This document shows positions 25,530-37,129 of a stretch of 64,000 nt of DNA, in pieces (the stretch's first letter is position 1; the number at the start of each line of letters is the position of its first letter). This stretch comes from Cavia porcellus (lineage: Eukaryota; Chordata; Mammalia; Rodentia; Caviidae). The position numbers and the translations under genes are program-made. The stretch lies in the NCBI RefSeq assembly GCF_034190915.1, contig NW_026947484.1, positions 138,916,982-138,980,981 on the forward strand, in the 5' to 3' direction. The notes under the pieces are model-generated. The model was not told the DNA's origin. It did not search any database and was given only the letters and a program-made list of their open reading frames with translations.

Positions 25530-26050
25530 GTGAGTGGCCCCCTCCCTGTACTGTGGTTTGTGGTTTGCTTACTTGTTGGCCTGCAAGCAAGGAGGTCTGT
25601 GGATCAGGAGTCTTTCTAGGCCACAAGCATCTCCTTACGTATGGTTCAATTCACTTTTTCTCTCTAAAATCCACCCCCATAGTTTATTTGGAGAGAGCAA
25701 GGTCCAGTGTAATTGGCATCACACTTGGCTCTTCTAGAGTTCTGCCAAGATGCCCTCACTCAGTTCCTTTCTCAATGGGCAAACCCTATGATTACCTCTG
25801 TGTTTTTCCCCATGCGCAGTTTGCCTAACCTACCACATGTCCAGATGTCCTCCATCCTAGACATCACTCTTTTTCTTTCTACCTGCTGTTCTTTTTTGTT
25901 CACTCGCACAGAGTGTCACTGTCTCACCATGAAGCCACATGGTTGCCTCTTCAGCAATCACCAGCATCAGGCATTGGGGGTTCCCATGAGGTCACATTGG
26001 GATAATAACCACATCTGTGAGGATCAGGAGTGGAAATGAAGTGGAGCCCA
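25530..26050. other. unassigned GC-richer island
   Basis: This stretch is clearly richer in G and C than its surroundings and has overlapping open frames on the plus strand (67, 91 and 108 codons at 25534-25737, 25553-25828 and 25713-26039). I see no conserved domain, no splice structure and no known repeat. It could be part of an endogenous retrovirus, a processed pseudogene or single-copy DNA. Confidence 0.35.
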
Positions 26051-26054
26051 CAAA

Positions 26055-26357
26055 ATTGTCACACTCTAGCAATGGGAGTACACATTGATGCAAGCCTAAT
26101 CACAATAAAATGAAAGTAGAAATTAAAGACAAAAGCCCTTAGAAAGTACACCAATTTCTAGACTGACAATACGTAGTTGAATAAATTGTGAACCCACTGA
26201 ACTGATGAAATAAGAAATTAATAAATTTAAAAATTTCTTGAAACAAATGTATATGGACAAAACAATACACAAAACATAAAATGCAGCATTTAAAGGCAAC
26301 CCTACAGGATAAATATCTATATCAAAATGAAAAGAATTATTTCAAACAAACAACAAC
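26055..26357 (+). pseudogene. old L1 ORF2 relic, left half of a split copy
   Basis: The sequence follows the N-terminal third of L1 ORF2 just after the endonuclease domain (compare 57750-57970). It is heavily diverged with stops. The same ORF2 resumes at about 30490, so the B1 and HAL1-like elements between were inserted into it. Confidence 0.7.
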
Positions 26358-26358
26358 T

Positions 26359-26499
26359 GTGAGTGTTGGCATATACCTGTAACTCCATCCCAGCATTCAG
26401 GAGGTTAAAGTGAAAGTCCAAAGCCAGCCAGGGCTGTAAAATGAGTTCAAGGCCAGCCTGAACAGATGGCTGAAACCCTGTCTTAAAAAACAAAAATCA
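26359..26499 (+). mobile_element. B1 SINE (7SL-derived)
   Basis: The blocks 'ggcatatacctgtaactc', 'catcccagcattcaggagg', 'gagttcaaggccagcctgaa' and 'aaccctgtcttaaaaaa' are in the order of a B1 element, with an A-rich tail at 26483-26497. It sits directly upstream of the HAL1-like element, whose 5' end begins at the end of this tail. Confidence 0.85.
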
Positions 26500-27479
26500 G
26501 GCGGAGCTAAAATGGTGGATAGATAACAGCGGGCTACAATGGATCATGAGATAGTCAACTTACAATTCAACATAATATAACATGGGGAGGCACAAATAGA
26601 GGGAGAGGAACTCTCTCATCCCAAGAAGAAACTAAGGTGAGAAAAATGAATCAAACATACACTCCTGGCTATCTGTGCCACCATGCAGCCCTGAGCGCCT
26701 CCAGACCACCAGTGAGACAGGCCATCCCCGCGCCATTGCCTCCAACCTCGGCCTCTGACTCTGTCTCCAGGGGCCCAACAGAGGCTGGGGGAGTGAAACA
26801 ACTCAGCACTCACTGGCTGCTCCCGCCCCTGCCACCACTGCAGCCTCCCCAGACCCAGGCCACTCCAGGAGGGCAGGAGGAAAAGGGGAGGTTACAGCCC
26901 GCGGGCTTGGGACCGCATTGCTGAGACGCATTGTCATCTTCACACTCGCTACTTGCGTGAGGACCTGAGCCCGCAGCGTTGGCGCTGAGCAGGCCCCACC
27001 ACCGAAGTGACCCTGAAGTCCCCAGGTAGGCAGCGTGACCAGAGCCCCATGGAGCTGCCACCACCACTGCCACTACCGCCGCTGCTGTCTTCCCAGATCT
27101 GGGCAGTGGCCCATACGACCTGAGCCCCACAGAGCTGCCACCACGAACGGGGACCAGAGAAGCTGCTTCTAAAAACACCTCTTCAGACAGTAATCAAAAA
27201 TACAGAACCAGAACGTTCCGGTTTCCTGCCGTGATCCACCGGCTTCAGGGAATTGGGCCTGCCTGTCTGTATCCTGAACTCTGGACTGGGCGGCCTGGGG
27301 TGAATGTCCCCGCACAAACACAACCCCCTGGGAGGGAGTTTAAGATATCTCAGGTAATAGCAATTTGGGGAGAGTAGCAAAACCCTAGTCAGCACACTTC
27401 AGAAAGACCCTAAGCAATATGGAGAGGGCCAGAAACCCCCTGGACACACCTGTCTGAAAGAAACCAGAAACATAACAAG
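26500..27479 (+). promoter_or_regulatory. L1-type 5' UTR of the HAL1-like element
   Basis: This is a GC-rich stretch of almost 1 kb, in sharp contrast to its surroundings, at the 5' end of the element. The first bases (around 26507-26520, ctaaaatggtggat) look like a decayed YY1 site, which is known near the start of L1 5' UTRs. Several long open frames on both strands (for example 26810-27178 on the minus strand) arise from the base composition and show no domains. L1 5' UTRs carry an internal RNA polymerase II promoter; whether any activity is left here is unknown. Confidence 0.65.
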
Positions 27480-28532
27480 AGATAGAAATTTAAAAACATC
27501 TCCAGCCACTAACCCTGAAAAAATAAGCCCAAGAGAGACAAATACAGAAGAGAAACAATGCAGTAATCATGCAATATTAGATACAGCTTCAGTGGACATA
27601 AAGAAATACCTTCATGACCTTATAGACGAATTTAAAACTGTACTTCTGATCCAAGTGAGGCAAGATATAAAAAGGTTAATTAAAGAAATGATAAGCCCCT
27701 CCCAAGAGAACACAGGTGGAAGAATGGAGGAACTCAGAAAAGGAAGAGAAACCTTTTATGAAGAATATAAACAAAATCTAGAATACATGAAACAGATCCA
27801 AAGAGACTGCCAGGGAACTAAAAATTCCATTTAAAACTGGCAAAATGCATTGACAGAAACTAAAGTTAGCCTTTTGAAACTTGAAGAAGAGAGATTTATG
27901 GTGTATGATTGCGACAGAAAAGATCTCTTAAAAATAACAAGGAACCAGGAAGAAACAATTCAAAGGCTAGAAGATGACAAGAGCATTTATAACTTAAGAA
28001 TAAAAAATGTTAGTGAAGAAGCAGGAGTAACTACAAAGAATATTCACCGATATAATTAAGGAAAACTTCCCAAGCATAGGAAAAAGAAATGATATCCAGA
28101 TAAGAGAGGCATACAGAACTCCAGCCACCTACAACCAAAACAGATCTACACACAGACATATAATAATCAAGATTCCAGAAATCCACCACAAGAACAGAAT
28201 ATTAAAAGCAGCCAGAGAAAAGCAGCAGATTACCTACAATGGAAAAATTATCAAAATAACAACAGACTTATCAACACAAATTCTCAAATCGAGAAGAGCC
28301 TGGGGGGAAATAGTCCAAGCCCTGAAAGAAAATAATTTGCAACCAAGACTGATGTACCCAGAAAAACTCTCTCTCAAAATTAATGGAGAAATAAGATGTT
28401 TCTAAGACAAGGAGGAACTGTGGGAGTTCATGGCCATCAACCCAACCCTACAAAAAATACTGAAGGACATTGCAGAGAGAGAGAGAGGAAAAAATACCAG
28501 GATTTCAGCAACAATGACAGAGAGGCCTCAGT
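27480..28532 (+). pseudogene. L1/HAL1 ORF1 (ORF1p) pseudogene
   Basis: L1 ORF1p is an RNA-binding chaperone that forms trimers through a coiled coil. Here the N-terminal part (about 27590-27830) is lysine/glutamate-rich as expected for that coiled coil. The middle (27835-28057) continues after an in-frame TAA at 27832-27834. The C-terminal RNA-binding part lies in another frame (about 28035-28530), with blocks reading as RILKAAREKQ and LKSRRAWGEIVQALKENNLQ. There are at least two in-frame stops (27832 and about 28404) and one frameshift near 28030-28060. No ATG is visible at the 5' end of the long open frame, so it cannot make full-length protein. Confidence 0.85.
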
Positions 28533-30470
28533 GAATGGGGCAGACAGTGGAATGAAAGAGTAAAGTGGACAAATAATGACAGAAGAACAAAATAGCAGAA
28601 ATGAGGCAGAGATGGTAAGCTATAATCTTTAATATAGATAGCCCTGATACACTAACAAAAAAAGAAACACAGGCAGAGTAGACTAGGAGGCAGGATCCAT
28701 TGAGATGCTCTGAATAGGATATACACTCAACCTGGAAGAGGGTTAATAAACTAAGAGTCAAAGATGAGAAAACAATGCTATATGTGACAGGAAACCAGAG
28801 AGAAATAGGGATAACTCATCAAGCAGCCGCAGATAGACTAGAAAGCTATGACACTTTTGAGCAGTATAGAACTACACAGCTAGAAGGAAGGACAACCTTG
28901 TGACTTTAGTAAGTAAAGGAGTACAGCTCAAGATCAAGCTCAGGGGTAAAAATATTTAGCAACACTCAGATAGATAACAGGTTGGCCCCCTAATCTAAAA
29001 CTAAAAGAGCTAGTGGGACCCAAAATATACAAAGCACCCTGAGAAATGGAAAAGAGAGGAATTATCTAAAAAATGAAGGCAGAGGACATTGTTAATAGTG
29101 TATCAAGATTTAAAAGTCACAGTAGTCTTGTTGCTCTGTTTAGTTTGATTATATTTTGTTCTGGTCTGTCTACCCATATTAGATTTGAGGGCATAGACAG
29201 CTAATCCAAAAATAGCAGGTTTTACCATGGTAACTATCCTTAATTTCCTATTAACTTAAACTGAAACCCTGTATTACTTACATTGTCTTACTATGACTGA
29301 TCTTATTTGAAGCTGGTTCATTAGACTGCTGTTTAGCCTTGACTGATTTGATTTGAATGTGGTATCCTTGATAGTATTAAGTCTGGGAGTATAGACAACT
29401 ACTCTGAAGATGACAAGATGTAAAAGATATCCATTTTGGTTTTGATTATTAACTGCTTTCAAGTCCTACAATATTTTCAAAGTTGTGTCTTTAATAAAAT
29501 AGCTATGTAATGTTATGTTCAATTATATTATGCCTGATGATGTGGACAATTCTATTGAAAATAAGAGAAAGCATAGTAACTACTGTAGATCACCTAATAT
29601 TGTGGTCCCATATGTCTTTTTCATTTCATGTTTTTCTAGGAATTTATTTTATTGTCTTGTTTTGATTTGTTTTTGCCTATAATACAGAAAAGATAAATAC
29701 ACATGTAGAGAGTCACACATGGCAAGAATTTCTAAACTATTTATGGGAACAGATTATATAATACACCATGTAATGAACAGATGCTCTGAAGAAGAAGAGA
29801 CACTAAAAAACCCAGTGCTAATTCTGTAGCATTATGATATGAAATCTAGCAGTACTATCATTCACTGTTCAGAGTGATGTTAGTCTAGTCTCTTTTGTTC
29901 AGTTTCAGCATACATAAAGACAGCTACTACGAAGAGACTGAGAAACATTATGGTAGACATTATTGATTTCCCCAAAATCAGGTCTTGAAGACCTAAAAAG
30001 CCTTCATCATCCTGTAATGATCTGATTAGTTCTATAATGTCCACTATATATTCAATGTATGTGAAGATGGGGACAACTATTTGGAAGAAAAATAGAGACA
30101 ATAAGATAGACAGTGAAGATCCACAGTGGACTTGCTTTGAAATCTATGTTTCTTTAAATTGTTTCTTTATACATAAACAGTTTTGTTCTGTTTTGCTATG
30201 TTTAATCTTACCCTCTTTAAGATAAAAAACAAGTGTGTAGGACTGATAACCATATTACTAAGTTCTTGTTGGATAGTTGAACAGAACTATTTGCAGTGTC
30301 ATTGTTTGACTATCACTTTGTATGCTTTAATTTTGTAACTCGAGCAACTATTTCTAAGATGACGTTGTGTAACTTATTGATTGGTGATCTCTTACTGTTT
30401 ATTTTTCTGAAATTCTGTAATGTTTCTACCCTTTTTGTTTGTTTTTTTTTTCTTTAAATAAAAAAAATAA
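28533..30470 (+). repeat. 3' region of the HAL1-like element with repeated modules
   Basis: The part 28533-29150 is A-rich and carries no ORF2 motif. From about 29190 on, a module recurs of the general form 'gacaactattttgaagaa...agagacattatggtagccattg...tttgtaatgtttt'. Degenerate copies start near 29198, 29390, 29545, 29785, 29925, 30068 and 30342. Related modules form the 3' UTRs of the L1 copies at 38460-38915 and 60870-61300. A TTTAAATAAA segment near 30455-30465 precedes the A-rich tail. Confidence 0.7.
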
Positions 30471-30489
30471 TAAAAGACAAACAAAAAAG

Positions 30490-31480
30490 TAAAAATTCAT
30501 CTCAAGGACTTAAAAACAAGAATGAACCAAACTCAAAATTAAGAGAAGGAAACAACAAATAAAGACGAGAGACAAAAATAAATAAAAGCCTAAAATATTA
30601 CAAAAGATCAGTGAAACAAATAGATTTTTTAAAAGCTAAATTCAACGAACAAAATTGTAGCTAGACTAATGAAAAGACAAATAAAATCAGAGGTGAGAAA
30701 AGAGACATTAAAACTTGTACCACACACAGAAATACAAAGGTGCATTACAGTCTATTATGAAAAAGCACATACCAACAATTTGGAAAATAAAAAATTGGAC
30801 ACATTTCTAGGCATATACAATCTTCCAAAACTGAACTATAAAGATAAATTAAAGCTAAATGTCCTGAAAATGAGTATTGAGTTTGAATCAGCCATAAAAA
30901 GTCTCTCAACAAAGAGAGAAATATATTACTCTTGAAATATATTACTTCATTGTTAAATTTTGACGAACTTTTAAAATGACCAATGTCAAACTTCCTGAAA
31001 TGATTTCAAAGAGCTAAAATGCAGGGAACCCTTCCAATCTAATTTCAAGGTCAGCATGACTCCGAAGCTCAAACCAGGCAAAGACACAACAAAGGGAAAT
31101 GATAAAACAAATAGCCCTGATGAATGTAGATGTGTGTAAATCAACAAACAAGTAGAAAATCAAATCCAACATCACATTTGCACCACCAGTTTCTAGGATC
31201 AAGTTGGATTCATCTTGGAGATATAAGGAAGATTAAAAATAAGCTGATCAGTAAGTGTATCACAGTACATCAATAGAATAAAGAATACAAATTATCTAGT
31301 AATCTCAATGCAGAGAGATTATCTGATAAAAATACAATATATATTGATAATAAGAACTATAAACAATTTAGGATTGTATCTCAACATAATGAAAACTATT
31401 TAAAAAACCCCACAGCTAACATTAAATGAGGAAAAGCTAAAATTGTTTTCTCTAAGGTTTGAAACAAGAAAAGATAATAG
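30490..31480 (+). pseudogene. old L1 ORF2 relic, right half of a split copy
   Basis: The segment continues the ORF2 interrupted at 26357. It goes from the region after the endonuclease (30490-30900) to the reverse-transcriptase domain (31020-31470, with the equivalents of the 'SLMNVDAKILNK', 'KNHMI' and 'LNGEKLK' regions, all mutated). It has many stops and frameshifts. The endonuclease part before 26055 and the rest of RT after 31480 are missing or unrecognisable. Confidence 0.75.
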
Positions 31481-32349
31481 GAAAGAGGTAGATTTTTGTA
31501 ACAGTGAAGGTGATCAATAACTTGATCAAGGGATGTGAGTGGGAAGGGAAGAGAATATAAAAAGAATTGAGAAGTGTGATGAGCATGTGCTAGCCCATCG
31601 TGAAGAATAAAATTATGTATTGCAAACATATACTAAAAAGTAAAAATTAAAGAAAATAAAAATTCATACTGATACTTTTCATAATTTAACAAGAGCACAA
31701 ACACACTTCTATTTGGTTAAATCTTTAGGAAAAGGTAATAGAAAATACTGAGTCTATTTTTTAAAAAAAGAATCTAGTAGCTTTAGCTGCAGCAAGGAAT
31801 TTGAAGGATGTATATGTCTCAGAAAAAAAGACATGATGAAGATAGGGTAGTGGTACACTTTTGTTCAAAAAAAAAATGAAAACAAATGGTAGTTCCATCA
31901 CCAGCAAGATAATGGATCAGATACGCTGATGAAATATTATTATATCTTTCATAACATCCACAAAGACTGGTTAAAATGTTTCTTTTAATTGTGTTATTGA
32001 ATTTGTATTTTAAAAAGCCCTGAACCAAAAAGCAAAAAGGAAGGTAAAAATTAGAATTGGTCTTTGTAACCTAAAGTTATTTATTAATCTGTTGCAAATT
32101 TGGATTGCAGTAATTATGGATGGATAGAAAATAAGGCCTTGAACCAAAGAGACAAAAAGAGAACTAAATAACCCAAATAACATTTGAGCATCTAAAGAGG
32201 TACATATTCTGTGAAAGGAGAGACTGGAAGAAAATATCTACTCACTGCTAAAAGAACTGAAAAGTAGTATTGTATATATTTGCTTGAATGCCCCACTAAT
32301 TATGATCAGTTAACTCACTTTCATGTAGATTTGGATTCAAGCTTATTTT
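31481..32349. other. unassigned AT-rich sequence
   Basis: No gene or named repeat can be supported. It may be further diverged L1. Confidence 0.35.
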
Positions 32350-33000
32350 ATTTCAAACCAAAAAAAGTAATCTAAAATGAGATAGCTGAAAAATCCAAAT
32401 GTAACAACAATTGCAATAAATGTAAATATACTAAGTAAATCTAAAGAAAATTTCAGTTGAAATACAAAAAAAAAAAAAAAATTTAGCCAAAAAAAAAAAA
32501 AAAAAACCAGTTAAACATAGGAAAATGAAAAAGAATGGACATAAAAGAATAAAATGTGTTAAGCACAATCTACAAGTATTAAGTAAAATACAACTGAAAT
32601 AGCTATATTAATACTATTTCAACATAATTTTAAGTCAAGGACTATTATCAACAGTAAAGAGAGTCATTACCTGATGAAAAATATACAGTTAGTTGAACTG
32701 AATCAATATTTAATTTGTAGGCAAGTTATAAAAAAATTCAATGTATATATTTAAATCGACAATTATAAGAAGAAAATCATAAATACAGATTTGTAGAGTG
32801 ATTTAAGCATATATATGATAGATGAAAACTATAATTAGTAATATTATATAAGTACTCCATTTGAAATACTCTGCTGATCCGGTAAAAATTATAATAAAAT
32901 TTGCTGCCAAACTTGGCAGATTAAAAATTAGAAAATATTTAGAAATGAATGATAATGAATCTATTACATATGAAAATTTATAGGAGGCAGCTAATAAGGG
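32350..33000 (+). pseudogene. old L1 ORF2 endonuclease-region relic
   Basis: The order 'acaattgcaataaatgtaaat', then a segment around 'agtaaagagagtcattacctgatg', follows the start of L1 ORF2 and its endonuclease region (compare 56540-56800). It is very diverged, with A runs at 32466-32481 and 32489-32506. No open frame remains. Confidence 0.55.
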
Positions 33001-33954
33001 AAACATGTAGGAAAAATCTTCCTTTTCTAAGAATACTCTAGTTTTTCTATTTAATCAGCAGCTATTGTCATAACTCCTATAATTAACACAAGTATGTCTA
33101 TGCTGAAACTCTGTGTATCAAAGAAACTCACTGAGTCTCAGGCAAATGTTTAAATATTTCTCTCCCCGGATGGTACAAGCTCAAATCTACTATTACTGTG
33201 CTTCTCTTCTTACAATAGTTAATTCCCCAGCAATTCACAATATAGCTGCCTTCTCATCAGTCAGGCAGCTGTGTGCCACACCCTGCCATTAATTTTTATG
33301 AGTTGTAGATGTTGGTTTTCCATTCGCTGCTACACATGGTTTTCTAATGCTGACACTGGTTTTCTTGTGCTAGTTAGGTTATTTTCCCATTTATTAAAAG
33401 CAAGTTAAAAATCATTCAAGGGGAAAATAATAAAAGCTTATAATTTCAGATTTAGTCACATACAAACAAGAAGAAATGGTAGGAGTCAAAGGCACACACA
33501 TTTTTCCTTGAAATTTACTTCAAAAATCAAAGCCAGAGCTCAGATCACTAGAATTACTCCCATCTCTAATGAAGAAGCTCCATAATGAAGCAGAACAGTG
33601 CCAGGAAGAATCTCATGGTCCTGAATACAAAGAAACTTAAGGAGGCAAACATCTACTTGTGTGCCAAGCATCTGCTATTGCTATAAGAAAGAAAGGCTGC
33701 TGCTCAGGCTGTGCAAGCCAGACACTCCGGAGCAGCACTCTTCAAAGTCCGGAAACGTCCTCATGGCGGTTACTGCACTAACACACACAGAATCTGATTA
33801 AGCAACTTCTACTGTCAATAATTACTTGATCAGAGATGCAAAAACTGTATTTTCATATTCTTATTAGTATATATTCTTGATCTCTACAAAGTGAAAATTC
33901 CTGAAACTGAAGCGTTCACATTTTTAATCAATGCTAATTTCTTTTTTTTTTTCT
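33001..33954. other. unassigned sequence
   Basis: Nothing is recognised in most of this stretch. The part 33540-33800 has higher complexity and CpGs (tccggagc, gtccggaaacg, atggcggtt) and matches no repeat I know. Confidence 0.35.
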
Positions 33955-34330
33955 AATGCATAAGAATGTTTACTGCAGCACATTTTTATTTAGGCAAAAA
34001 GAACAACCCGAATGGTTATGAGGATTCATGTCATACAGCTATCCAAATATTTCAAAACTATTAATGACCTGAGGTAAAGATATAATGTTAGGCAAAGAGG
34101 AAGGAATATTTCACTTATAGTCTCATCTCAATTTTGAAACATATGTACACACATAATACACAGACAAAAACTTGGAAGAAAATATGTACACTTACCACTT
34201 TATTTATTTATTTTCGGTACTGAGAATCGAACTCAGGACCTTGTGCTCACCAAGCTGTTGAACTACATCCCCAGCCCCAATATTTATTATTTTGTATTTA
34301 TGACAAATTTAATTTCTAAAATGGTCCATT
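33955..34330 (+). pseudogene. ancient L1 (L1M-type) ORF2 C-terminus and 3' end relic
   Basis: A 'gaatgtttactgcagcaca' block followed by the degenerate segments that normally lie near the end of ancient L1 ORF2 supports a plus-strand L1M-type relic. It is interrupted by an ID-type SINE at 34198-34277. Confidence 0.55.
34198..34277 (-). mobile_element. ID-type SINE
   Basis: On the minus strand a GGGGCTGGGGAT head, a shortened middle and a 'gttcgattctcagtacc' B-box region are followed by an A/T-rich tail. About ten bases are missing from the middle compared with the young ID copies. Confidence 0.8.
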
Positions 34331-35959
34331 TCAGGAATCTGTGAAATATATCTTTCCACTACCTCTGTAAGGGCCTCTCTCATATCTTCATTCATTAAAA
34401 ATTAGATTTTATTTTATTGCTACAAACTGATTGGAAATATCCAGCATGCAGACGCTGCTATTCTATGCAGATTGGGTAAAGCCAAGAAAATAAAGCTGAA
34501 ATCATTTCATTAAAGTAAGTATTGAGAGAGAGTAATCACAGAATTGAACAAGCATTGAGAAGTTCTAAGCCATGTCCAAAAGTTCAGAGGAAGAATAAAA
34601 CTCAAAAATCTAGTATCCTGCATTTACAACCTAACAATATGATGCTACACTTGATATTTGTTGTATTTTTAGCCTTAGCATCCATTTCCTGTTCATTCCT
34701 ATGACAAATATCACATTCTTTCCTCTACTTTATGTAGGACTATTGGATTTTTTTTTAAAGAGAAAAAAGAAAGGACATTAAAAAAAAACAAAGGAGTAAA
34801 AGGGTACAAGTAATACAGAATTTCAAGAAAAAAATATACAGTAAAAAATCACTAGTTAATAGGTTACATATTGTCTTCTTAGAAACAGTTGTCCAAATTA
34901 TAAAATTAAAGCTTATAAAGTAGACATTCATAGAGTGAGATTGCAGATAGTTCCGTTCAGTGATCCAACAAAAGCTCAGTAATATGGTTTTCCATCCTAC
35001 ACACTCAAACATACATGTAGTTATATCCCTTGGACTATTAGATTTGAAGCATCCTGCCTTTCCTGAGAAATGGGTACATTAAACAAATCAAGCCAATCAA
35101 GTGTTTTCCTTCTGAAACCTAAAGTGAGTGTAAAGTTACCTTTTGGACAGTACTTCAGAGGGACATCCTATCAGGACCTGACTCCAAAGATCACTAGAGC
35201 TGCTTACTTTTCCATCCTGGATGTTCAATTTGTCCTTTAATTCCCTTAGCTGACATACGCATTTCCAAGAAATTCTCCCCATGTTATATTCAAAACTTCT
35301 ATTTTTCTCAAGTTCCCCAAAGTTGTTTTTGGTTTTTTCAACCAATGAAACAAGGAAACTAATGTAAGAACCTTGTGAAATGTGGGAGAGGAAAAAAAAT
35401 CTTACTTGTTCACCTCTGACTATGATGTATACAGCACAAGGCTGATTTTATAAGCAGGCAGAGCAGGTGTCCAGCTATGAAATGTAAATGACACCATTAC
35501 ACAGCTCCAAAATAGGCTTTTTAACTACATAGCCTACCTGAAATGCCCTCAACTTAGAATTAAGGGTGGTCCTCTTAAAATCAGCCTGTGAAGTATCCAC
35601 CATTCAATCGTAAATTTGCCATTTATTCCAGTCCCTAGTGAAGACAGACCTCGGCAGATAGAAACACGCAGGAATGGAACAGGCAGTGATGAGCACTTCA
35701 GTGTGCAGTGTGGGGTGACAAGAGACGTCTGAAGTCAGCCGGTGTGAAAAGGAGCCCCACACTGTAATTACCTCCCCTGCCCTAGGATTTCATCAACTCC
35801 CGCCAAAATGCTTGCAGCACTAAGGCTGGGACCCTTGGTCTCTCATCCCACCAAGTCTATTTCTCAATTCCATTTTTCCTGCAGAGGCCATGGTCTATTT
35901 TAAACACAAATTTGTACATTGTTTACCTGATTTATTAATATTTGGTCACCTCAACTCAG
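34331..35959. other. unassigned sequence
   Basis: No gene or named repeat is supported. The part 35630-35830 is of higher complexity with several CpGs and stands out as a candidate for single-copy or conserved non-coding DNA. A minus-strand open frame of 85 codons at 34755-35012 is AT-driven. Confidence 0.35.
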
Positions 35960-36240
35960 ATTAAAATTCAAATTCCTTACCACAGCTTAAAAGGCCCTTC
36001 ATTATTCTGCTTTTTATTCTGTTTCTTGCCACTGCTGCCCTTGTGGGGCTCACATTCCAGCTGTATCTCACCACTTGCCCTACCTCTGTACACATTTTCC
36101 TTCTCTTAGAATGTCCTTTCCTTACATCTCATTACATCTTACACTGTTCCTAGCATAAACTTAACTCCACCATTGCCAGAAACAGTGCCAGGATCATTTA
36201 TTTAGAATAGAGTGTCTTTTTCTCTTGTCTTGTAATATCA
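35960..36240 (+). repeat. L2 LINE relic
   Basis: The order 'aaggcccttcattattctgc', a CT-rich 'cactgctgccc...ctcaccacttgccc' segment, 'gaatgtcctttcctta' and later blocks is that of the sense strand of the L2 3' region. It is diverged and non-coding. Confidence 0.6.
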
Positions 36241-37129
36241 TAAAATATTCAATTTAACAAAAGCATGAAAAACATACTTCAATTATCCATTCATAGATCC
36301 AGATTCAGTATGTCCAGGGTTAAGACTGTAGCATGGATCTCTATATGTCCAGAACCAAAACAGAGAGAACTCACAATCAATGTTTCTGTTAGATGAAAGT
36401 CAATGTTCAAAACTGCATTTAATTTCTTTTTTAATTTTATCTTTATCCTTTATAAATATATCACTATTTATTCCATCAGCCATGCTGAAAACTCAACTAT
36501 ATTTTTCTTTTCTATACCCTTCAAACTTTTAAGAGTTTTGTATGTTCAGTGGGACAAATACCCAAACCAAAGAACTATAAATTTCTATAAAGAGAAATCA
36601 TTCACTTCTTTACCCTTTCGACACAAGTTCACCAGTGACCATGAGTCTGCATTACCCACAGCAATCCCCTTGTCACTGGAATTTTCTGAGCTGAACTTTT
36701 GTTTACTAAAAATAGTAGAAAGTTATTATCGTATCCATTTGCTGAGGGAAACAAGAAATCCTGGGTTTAATGATAAAACCTTTAAATGGCACCACATAAT
36801 TGCAAGATAGGAACATCCACAGCAATAAAATTATCACCTTGGTGCAGGAAGAGGGGCCAAGGCTCAAAGAGGAACTGAAGGGGATTTCAGTGGGGGCAGG
36901 CAGGAGCAGCTGGCTCACATTCTACCTCTGCACAAGGCAGTCAGAATTTAAGATTAGCATGTCAGAGACCTTCCTTTAAACCACAAGCTCCTTTCACTCT
37001 TTTCAACAGCTGAGACTTCCAGCTGGGAGACGGAATACCTGCCTATCTTAGAACATTTTCTTGCTCAGTGATTGATATGCTCTCCACTGCCTCTGGGATG
37101 TGGGCGTAAATGTGTTCTCATACATCACT
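36241..37129. other. unassigned sequence
   Basis: No repeat or gene can be named. A plus-strand open frame of 135 codons at 36403-36810 has no domain, no signal of selection that I can see and AT-rich codon use. Confidence 0.4.

Larger units (their letters stand above)
26500..30497 (+). mobile_element. HAL1-like element (L1 5' UTR + ORF1 + modular 3' region, no ORF2)
   Basis: The element starts with the L1-type head ggcggagctaaaatgg and a GC-rich 5' UTR (to about 27480). It then has an ORF1 remnant (about 27480-28532) and a long 3' region (28533-30470) ending in an A/T-rich tail. I find no trace of the ORF2 endonuclease, reverse transcriptase or C-terminal region, although these are easily seen in other L1 copies in the window. 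That is the published architecture of half-L1 (HAL1) elements. A simple ORF2 deletion from an L1 is the alternative. It interrupts an older L1 ORF2, which resumes at about 30490. Confidence 0.75.

Noticed and set aside
25234..25533. Frames with runs of His-Thr or Cys-Val
   Set aside because: They translate the CA microsatellite.
26810..27178. Open frame of 122 codons on the minus strand
   Set aside because: It is antisense to the GC-rich 5' UTR of the HAL1-like element and has no domain; its length is explained by base composition.
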